The position numbers and the translations under genes are program-made. Under the pieces are notes generated by a model. It was given only the letters and a program-made list of their open reading frames with translations. It searched no databases and had not been told where the DNA came from. A stretch of DNA of 5,336 nucleotides. Source: an uncultured Georgenia sp. GTDB lineage: Bacteria > Actinomycetota > Actinomycetes > Actinomycetales > Actinomycetaceae. Below, piece after piece: positions 1 to 4,390 of this stretch. Every line of letters begins with the position of its first letter. Position 1 is the first letter of the stretch. The DNA lies in NCBI RefSeq assembly GCF_937958535.1, contig NZ_CALGNQ010000091.1:1-5336 (forward strand). Reading direction: 5' to 3'.

Positions 1-749
1 GAGCCGGCGTCGTAGTCGGGTACCACGGTCGCGCCGGCCACCTGCTCGACGTCGGCCAGGCGCAGCGGCTCGGCCTCGCCGCCCGGGTCGGTGTCGTTGG
101 TCAGCGGCTCGACGACGGTCTCCTCGCCGACCACCGCGGTGACGAAGTCGTGGACGGGGACCGGTGGGAGCGCACCCTCGGGCCGGACGTCGACGCCGAG
201 CTCGATCTCGGCGACGTCCGTGCCGTCGTAGACCTCGACGACGACGGGTTTGAGACCGGGGTCCACGCCGGAGTCGACGAAGGTGACCGCGCCGTCCGGG
301 GTGAAGCGGACGATGTCGTCGGTGGTCGCGGTGGCGCCGACGACGACGAGCTCGTCACCGTCGGGGTCGCTGACGCTGTCGAGGACGTTGACGCTCCCGG
401 TGGCGCCGGAGACCAGGGTCAGGGTGACCGGGCGCAGCAGCTCGGGCGGCCGGTTGGTGCCGGTCGGGACGACCGTGATGCGCGCGGTGGCCTCGTCCTC
501 GCCCCCGCGGCCGTCGCCGGCAGTGTAGCGCAGCGCGACCGACCCGTCGGCCCCGTCGGCGACGTCGATCTGCAGGGCGCGGCCGCCCATGATCGCGCGC
601 ACGGTGCCGAAGGCCTCGGGCGGGGTCTCGAAGGCGGTCACGGTGAGGAGGTCGCCGTCGGGGTCGGAGTCGTTGGCGAGGACCTCGAGCACAGTGGTGG
701 AGCCGGCACGGACGCCGAGGTCGTCGTCCTGGGCGACGGGCGGCCGGTT
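1..749 (-). repeat. Tandem Ig/cadherin-like protein repeats (two complete, third truncated by the left edge)
   Basis: Encoded residues 430-527, 528-621 and 622-678+ of the large surface protein form units of about 94-98 residues. Each opens with a PP-containing segment (NRPPVA, NRPPEL, LPPVPV), has a D-P-[DG]-G calcium-binding-like turn about 25-30 residues in, and the two complete units end with a short beta strand (ITVV, VDVRP). The units are diverged at the DNA level, so this is a protein-domain repeat and not a recent duplication. The array probably continues beyond the left edge, because the third unit is cut at about 57 residues. Confidence 0.75.
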
Positions 750-2036
750 CTCCTGCTCGCGGTCGAGCGGGAGCTGCTCCTGGACCTCCTGCTGGGACTC
801 CTCCTCGTCGTCGCTCGCGTCCTGCGGCGGGATGACGTCGTCCCAGTTCTCGACGATCTCCATCGCGTCCTTGACGAGCCACACCGTCCCGGAGACGAGG
901 TCGTTGAGGACGACGACGTCGCGGTTGACGCGGAAGACGAGCCGCGCGTCGGTCAGTGACTTGTCGATCGGCTGCTCGACGGTCTCGCCGTTGCCGCAGC
1001 GTGCCTGGTGCACGCCGGTGCCGGAGGCCCAGGCGCCGTGGCTGCAGCCGGCGACGACGACCGGCTCGCTCGGCGTACCCGGCTGGGAGACCGGGTCGAG
1101 GGTGGGTTCACCGCGCCCGAGCGGGACGCGCAGCATCCCGTCGCGGGCGGCGACGACGACCTCACGCGCCGCCGCCGACGGGGCCTGGAGTTCGACCTGG
1201 GCGGTGTCGGCGAGCCCGGTGAGGTCCACCGGGTCGGTGCCGGGGCGCAGCAGGGTGACGCGGTCCTGCTCGTCCCGGACCAGGACGACGGGCTCCTCCC
1301 CCACCGCGCTGACCTGGATCTCGGCGTCGGCCAGCCGTTCCGGCCCGACCCCGAGGTCGGCGACGTGCGGCTCCTCCTCCCCCTCGGGGTCGAAGCCGGC
1401 CGGGACGGTGACGAGGGTGGCGTCGGAGGGCGAGACACCGTAGGTGGTGCCGTCGACGCCGACGGCGATGGCGGCCTCGGCGCCGAGGCGCGTGGCGGCG
1501 GGCAGCTCGTCGTCGGCGAGCCGGCCCACGCCGCCGGCGGGGGCGGTGTGGACCTGGCCGCTGCGCGTGTCGAGGACGGCGACGGTGTCCCCGCCGAGCT
1601 CGATCCGGCGCGGCCCGGGCAGCGAGACCGCCGTCGTCGTCGTCACCGTGGCGGGGTCGACCTGCTGGAGCAGGCCGGCGCCCTCGTCGACCAGGAAGAC
1701 GTCACCGGCGTCCTGCAGGACATCGAAGCTCGTGCTGCGTGCGGTGAGGCTGCCGTCGAGCAGCTGCACCTGGCTGTTGAGCCGGCCCAGCCGCATGTGC
1801 TCCTGGCTGGTGACCCACACCCCGCCGTCGTGGAGGTCGACGTCGGCCGTCGCGACGCCGTCGTAGAGCACACCGGCGACGACGAGCCCGGCACCCAGCA
1901 CGCCGACGGTGGCGGCGCTGACGACACGCTGCCGGCGCCGTGGGTCGGTGCGCCGCGACCGCGTCGCATCCACCCGGCGGCCCGAGGGTGTGCGTCGAGG
2001 TGCTGCCTCGTCAGCCCGCCCGCGTCCGATTCGCAC
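1..2036 (-). CDS. Large membrane-anchored protein with beta-propeller-like region and tandem bacterial Ig-like domains (N-terminal 678 residues; C-terminus off the left edge)
   Basis: The frame is open without a stop from a GTG at 2036 to the left edge; an in-frame stop at 2042-2040 limits any upstream start. A GGGA lies 7 bases before the GTG. Residues 1-37 are cytoplasmic-looking and very basic (14 Arg, no Lys). Residues 38-57 form one hydrophobic helix, so the rest is probably outside the membrane. Residues about 65-390 carry repeated short strand pairs (for example VWV at 73-75 and a VWLV near 385-388), consistent with a beta-propeller; C331 and C347 could form a disulfide. An acidic/Gln-rich linker follows at 399-429. 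Ig-like units then begin with NRPP at 430 and 528 and LPP at 623, with DPDG, DPDG and DPGG turns at 458, 557 and 650, as in bacterial Ig families such as Big_9. It matches a recalled actinobacterial family of long 'Ig-like domain-containing' proteins beside MoxR/DUF58/transglutaminase genes. Function is unknown; a surface adhesive or wall-associated role is inferred. Confidence 0.88.
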   Translation of the reverse strand, partial: MRIGRGRADEAAPRRTPSGRRVDATRSRRTDPRRRQRVVSAATVGVLGAGLVVAGVLYDGVATADVDLHDGGVWVTSQEHMRLGRLNSQVQLLDGSLTARSTSFDVLQDAGDVFLVDEGAGLLQQVDPATVTTTTAVSLPGPRRIELGGDTVAVLDTRSGQVHTAPAGGVGRLADDELPAATRLGAEAAIAVGVDGTTYGVSPSDATLVTVPAGFDPEGEEEPHVADLGVGPERLADAEIQVSAVGEEPVVLVRDEQDRVTLLRPGTDPVDLTGLADTAQVELQAPSAAAREVVVAARDGMLRVPLGRGEPTLDPVSQPGTPSEPVVVAGCSHGAWASGTGVHQARCGNGETVEQPIDKSLTDARLVFRVNRDVVVLNDLVSGTVWLVKDAMEIVENWDDVIPPQDASDDEEESQQEVQEQLPLDREQENRPPVAQDDDLGVRAGSTTVLEVLANDSDPDGDLLTVTAFETPPEAFGTVRAIMGGRALQIDVADGADGSVALRYTAGDGRGGEDEATARITVVPTGTNRPPELLRPVTLTLVSGATGSVNVLDSVSDPDGDELVVVGATATTDDIVRFTPDGAVTFVDSGVDPGLKPVVVEVYDGTDVAEIELGVDVRPEGALPPVPVHDFVTAVVGEETVVEPLTNDTDPGGEAEPLRLADVEQVAGATVVPDYDAG

Positions 2037-2043
2037 AGCTCAG

Positions 2044-2047
2044 TCCC
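2044..2047 (-). promoter_or_regulatory. Ribosome binding site supporting the GTG start of the Ig-like protein
   Basis: The minus strand reads GGGA followed by 7 bases and then GTG at 2036. It is short, but it is the only purine-rich core at normal spacing before this start. The stop at 2042-2040 rules out anything earlier in frame. The next GTG codons downstream (for example codon 22) would remove much of the basic tail while keeping the membrane helix. Confidence 0.5.
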
Positions 2048-2073
2048 AGCTTCTCTTGTGTCAGGTCTCGGCG

Positions 2074-2086
2074 CGGGCACTGCCCG
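2074..2086. repeat. 13-base perfect palindrome CGGGCAcTGCCCG in the intergenic gap
   Basis: The arms CGGGCA and TGCCCG are perfectly complementary around one central base. The centre lies 44 bases upstream of the GTG start of the Ig-like gene. A one-base loop cannot form a good RNA hairpin, so if it is functional a dimeric repressor or activator site is more likely than a terminator. In DNA this GC-rich, a 6-base GC inverted repeat can arise by chance, so the regulatory reading is tentative. Confidence 0.3.
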
Positions 2087-2159
2087 GCACCGCCTGGCAG
2101 CGTAACAAGCCCTGGGAGGAAGGTCCCGCCTGCACCATGGGGAGAACTGCCCTGCCCGC

Positions 2160-2885
2160 TCAGGCCTCGGTGTTGCGGGCCTTCTCCTCGTCGAGCGCCG
2201 GGAGCTGGTCGGCGCTGACGATCCGGCAGGCGACGGCGTGCTCGACGAGCCGGGCGCGGCGGTTGACGGCCAGCTGCTGCGGACCGCCGCGCAGGCCGCG
2301 CACGCCGTGGCGGTGGAGCTTGTCGCAGACGTTGTCGAGCTTGCGGTTGAACTTCGTCAGCGACCAGCCGAGCCGGGCCGCGGCCTGTGCGGAGGTGGGG
2401 ATGGCGGCGCTGCCCCGGCCGGAGAGCACCGGCTCGGCCAGCGCCAGGACGAGCAGGTGCTGGGACTGGGTGAGGGAGACCGGCCCGATCGTCGTCTCCC
2501 CGACGTGGACCGGCTCCGCCTTCGCCGGCGCGAACGTCGGCTCCGGGTTGACGAGGGTGAGCTCGTAGGTCGTGGGGCCGGCGGTGAACAGGATCGTCGT
2601 GGCCGCGTAGACGAGCGGGAGCCGGGCGCCGGGCGCGAGCCAGGCCTGGGTGTTGCCGTCGCTGTCGGCCAGCGTCGCGGAGAGGCGGGAGCCGACGTTC
2701 TCGATCCACCACAGGTCGTCGATGCGGGCGATGCGCAGGAAGCGGCGGTGCAGGTAGGGGTTGTCGTCGATCTCCAGGGCGCTCTCGCGTCCGATGTAGA
2801 ACGGCTCCTCCGGCGTGATGGGGAACCACTCGCCGCAGAACTCCAGCTGCAGGGTGCCAGACAAGGGTGCTGTCAGTCCTCTCAC
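2160..2885 (-). CDS. FHA-like domain fused to a C-terminal helix-turn-helix; putative signalling regulator
   Basis: The 241-residue protein has two parts. Residues about 12-111 look like an FHA beta sandwich: a strand at 12-18, YIGRE at 30-34, NPYLHRRF at 42-49, WWIENVG at 59-65 and a final strand near 105-111. The GR pair is kept (R33), but the usual Ser of SxxH is P43 and no NGT loop is present, so phosphothreonine binding may be altered or lost. Residues about 138-200 are helical, beginning LTQSQHLLVLALAEPVL, followed by AQAAARLGW and TKFNRKLDNVCDKL, which resembles a winged HTH with a recognition helix. There is no signal peptide or membrane helix, so it should be cytoplasmic. The GTG at 2885 overlaps the kinase stop as GTGA. 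A TTG at 2864 is an alternative start (codon 8), with AGAGGA at 2882-2877 twelve bases before it. It matches a recalled conserved 'hypothetical' family beside such kinases. A transcription-regulator role is inferred. Confidence 0.85.
   Translation of the reverse strand: MRGLTAPLSGTLQLEFCGEWFPITPEEPFYIGRESALEIDDNPYLHRRFLRIARIDDLWWIENVGSRLSATLADSDGNTQAWLAPGARLPLVYAATTILFTAGPTTYELTLVNPEPTFAPAKAEPVHVGETTIGPVSLTQSQHLLVLALAEPVLSGRGSAAIPTSAQAAARLGWSLTKFNRKLDNVCDKLHRHGVRGLRGGPQQLAVNRRARLVEHAVACRIVSADQLPALDEEKARNTEA
2877..2882 (-). promoter_or_regulatory. AGAGGA purine tract bearing on the start choice of the FHA-like/HTH gene
   Basis: On the minus strand AGAGGA follows directly after the GTG at 2885, and it ends 12 bases before an in-frame TTG at 2864. 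The 20 bases before the GTG contain no Shine-Dalgarno-like core. Either the GTG is used by termination-reinitiation at the GTGA overlap, or the TTG is the true start and the protein begins SGTLQLEF after the initiator Met. The 12-base spacing is longer than usual. Confidence 0.35.
2882..2885 (-). other. GTGA stop/start overlap between the kinase and FHA-like/HTH genes
   Basis: On the minus strand the kinase ends GAG TGA, and the next frame can start GTG inside the same four bases. This arrangement is typical of translational coupling and implies that the two proteins are made from one transcript. Confidence 0.7.
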
Positions 2886-4390
2886 TCGACGCAGGCCGCG
2901 GCGGGCTCCGCCGAGACCTGTCCTTGCTCAGAGATCGTCCGTAGCTCGATGCACACCCGGCCCTTCGACGAGATCGTCAGCGGCGGCTCGGCCACCGCCC
3001 GGCTCTCCTCGATCTTCCCACTGTCGGTCCGGGTCCAGGAGAAGGTGACGTCACCGGCGTCGTCGGGCACCGTCCAGGTGAACTCCACCCGGTCCTCGGT
3101 GACCCGTTCCCCGCGCAGGTCGTCCGGGCTGGGCACGACGTCGGGGATGACGACGGTGCCGATCGTGGAGCTGGGCGCGGGCTCGGGGTCGGCGTCCCCG
3201 CGCAGCTGACCTGCGGCGACGATCCCGCCCGCGACGAGGACGGCGGCGCCGGCGCCCAGCAGGGCGACCCGCAGGCCGGGGCGTCGCCGCGGTGGGCTGC
3301 TCCCGTCCTCGCCGGGGGCGGCTGCCACGACCCGGCCCAGCGTGCTCCGGGTGTCGTCCTCCGGCTCCCAGCCGGCCGCGCGGACCGGTCGCAGCACGGT
3401 CTGCGGCTCGTCGTCCTCGGGGCGGGGCGGCGGGGCAGCGCCGGTGGGGTCGACCTCGGTGACGGCACGGACGACGGTGCGGCCCTCGTCGTCGGCGCCG
3501 GCCGAGGCCGAGGCGGGGGCGAGCCACGAGGTGTCGGGCACCTCGATGTCCGTCATCGCCAGCCGCAGCTCCTGCTCGACCACCTGGAGCGCCCGGGCCA
3601 GCTCGAGCGCGCTCGCCGGCCGGGCGGACGGGTTCTTCGCCATGGCCCGGGCAAGGAGCTCCTCGAGGGAGGTCGGGACGTCGGTGCGCCCGATCGGGGG
3701 GACCGGGTCCCGCTTGATCCGCATGGTGAAGTCGAGGCGGGAGTTGGCTCCCGGCCGGGCGAACGGGGAGCGGCCGGCGAGCAGCGTGTAGAGGGTGGCG
3801 GCCAAGGAGTAGACGTCGCCCGGGACGCCCGCGGACTGGCCCTCGACGGCCTCCGGCGGGGCCCATGGGAGGGACACGCCACCGGACTCCGCCGCGCCGG
3901 TGAGCCCGGCGATGCCGAAGTCGGTCAGGGCCGGGCGGCCGTACTCGGTGGTGAGGATGTTCGCCGGCTTGATGTCGCGGTGGACGATCCCGGCGCGGTG
4001 GGCCGTCTCGACGGCACCGGCCAGGCGCACACCGATCGCGAGCACCTCGGGCACACCGAGCGGCCGCACCTTGACCCGCTCGGCGAGGTTCGGCAGCGGG
4101 CAGTACTGCATGACGAGGTAGGGGCGCCCGTCGGCCGCGGTGTCGGCGTGGTAGATCGTGACGATCGAGGAGTGGGTGGACAGCTGGGCCATGAGGTTCG
4201 CCTCGGCGACGAACTGCTCCCGGGACTGTCCCTCGGCGGCCTCGTGGGTGAGGACCTTGATCGCGACCTGCCGCCGGGGCAGGTGCTGGGTGTAGAGGTA
4301 GACGTCGGCGAACCCGCCGGAACCGAGCAGCCGCTCGGCGGTGTAGCCGGGCAGCTCGGGGGGTGGGGCGGGTTGACGGCGGGTGCTCAC
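2882..4390 (-). CDS. Transmembrane serine/threonine protein kinase with extracytoplasmic fibronectin-III-like domain
   Basis: This 502-residue protein is a complete Hanks-type kinase. Visible elements are the Gly-rich loop GSGGFADV (23-30), VAIK with catalytic K45, alpha-C Glu E63, HRDIKPAN (137-144, catalytic D139), DFG (157-159), WAPPE (176-180), DVYSL (192-196) and a late Arg in ARP (256-258). The activation loop is short and carries T164, S169 and S173. Residues 281-370 are a disordered acidic linker with three DDxxxT[V/L]xRxV motifs. An Arg/Pro patch precedes one membrane helix at about 373-393. The outer part (about 410-500) reads as a fibronectin type III sandwich with C480 and C500; there are no PASTA repeats. 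The kinase should phosphorylate Ser/Thr on itself and on cytoplasmic partners, probably including proteins of this cluster. The GTG start has GGAGGG six bases upstream and overlaps the preceding stop by GTGA. The ligand is unknown. Confidence 0.95.
   Translation of the reverse strand: MSTRRQPAPPPELPGYTAERLLGSGGFADVYLYTQHLPRRQVAIKVLTHEAAEGQSREQFVAEANLMAQLSTHSSIVTIYHADTAADGRPYLVMQYCPLPNLAERVKVRPLGVPEVLAIGVRLAGAVETAHRAGIVHRDIKPANILTTEYGRPALTDFGIAGLTGAAESGGVSLPWAPPEAVEGQSAGVPGDVYSLAATLYTLLAGRSPFARPGANSRLDFTMRIKRDPVPPIGRTDVPTSLEELLARAMAKNPSARPASALELARALQVVEQELRLAMTDIEVPDTSWLAPASASAGADDEGRTVVRAVTEVDPTGAAPPPRPEDDEPQTVLRPVRAAGWEPEDDTRSTLGRVVAAAPGEDGSSPPRRRPGLRVALLGAGAAVLVAGGIVAAGQLRGDADPEPAPSSTIGTVVIPDVVPSPDDLRGERVTEDRVEFTWTVPDDAGDVTFSWTRTDSGKIEESRAVAEPPLTISSKGRVCIELRTISEQGQVSAEPAAACVE
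3326..3493 (-). other. Threefold DDxxxT[V/L]xRxV motif in the kinase juxtamembrane linker
   Basis: Kinase residues 300-310, 326-336 and 345-355 read DDEGRTVVRAV, DDEPQTVLRPV and DDTRSTLGRVV. The two acidic residues, the Thr (T305, T331, T350), the following V/L, the Arg at +3 and the Val at +5 all align without gaps. The stretches between them differ in length and composition, so the motif itself appears to be under selection in an otherwise disordered linker. Acidic residues before the Thr and a branched or large residue near +3 are features of FHA ligands; autophosphorylation here is inferred. Confidence 0.7.
4387..4390 (-). other. GTGA stop/start overlap between the FHA protein and the kinase
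   Basis: The FHA gene ends GAG GAG TGA and the kinase GTG begins one base before that TGA. This is the second 4-base overlap in the operon, and it implies coupled, roughly stoichiometric synthesis of the FHA protein and the kinase. Confidence 0.8.

Larger units (their letters stand above)
2037..2159. other. Non-coding gap between the FHA-like/HTH gene and the Ig-like gene
   Basis: This 123-base stretch is the only non-coding gap between genes in the window, and both flanking genes read leftwards. It is the natural place for a promoter of the Ig-like gene. However, no convincing -35/-10 pair can be seen: a minus-strand TTGTTA at 2108-2103 has no AT-rich -10 at 16-18 bases. No strong terminator hairpin with a U-tract is visible either, so readthrough from the kinase operon is possible. 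The gap holds one perfect short palindrome, listed separately. Confidence 0.6.

Noticed and set aside
150..959. Plus-strand open frame of about 269 codons
   Set aside because: Val/Asp/Gly-rich composition without hydrophobic-core patterning; it mirrors the codons of the Ig-like repeats on the other strand.
1643..2080. Minus-strand frame of 145 codons over the start of the Ig-like gene
   Set aside because: The overlapping frame from 2036 has a membrane helix and continues into domain-bearing sequence for 678 codons; this frame is Ser/Arg/Pro-rich and stops early.
1008..2105. Long plus-strand open frame (about 365 codons) opposite the Ig-like gene
   Set aside because: Its translation is Gly/Asp/Arg-rich low complexity with no domain pattern. 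It is antisense to a frame with clear Ig-like and membrane features, and such antisense frames are expected at this GC content.
2080..2108. Minus-strand TTGTTA as a -35 promoter element
   Set aside because: The hexamer at the expected -10 distance is GGGCAG, with no TAnnnT-like sequence nearby.
2114..2127. Possible hairpin GGGA-CCTTCC-TCCC as a terminator after the FHA-like/HTH gene
   Set aside because: Only four base pairs that cannot be extended, and no U-tract follows, so it does not support a terminator call.
2238..3209. Plus-strand open frame of about 323 codons across the FHA-like/HTH gene and the end of the kinase
   Set aside because: It covers parts of two well-supported minus-strand genes and shows no recognisable motif, so it is a GC-driven shadow.
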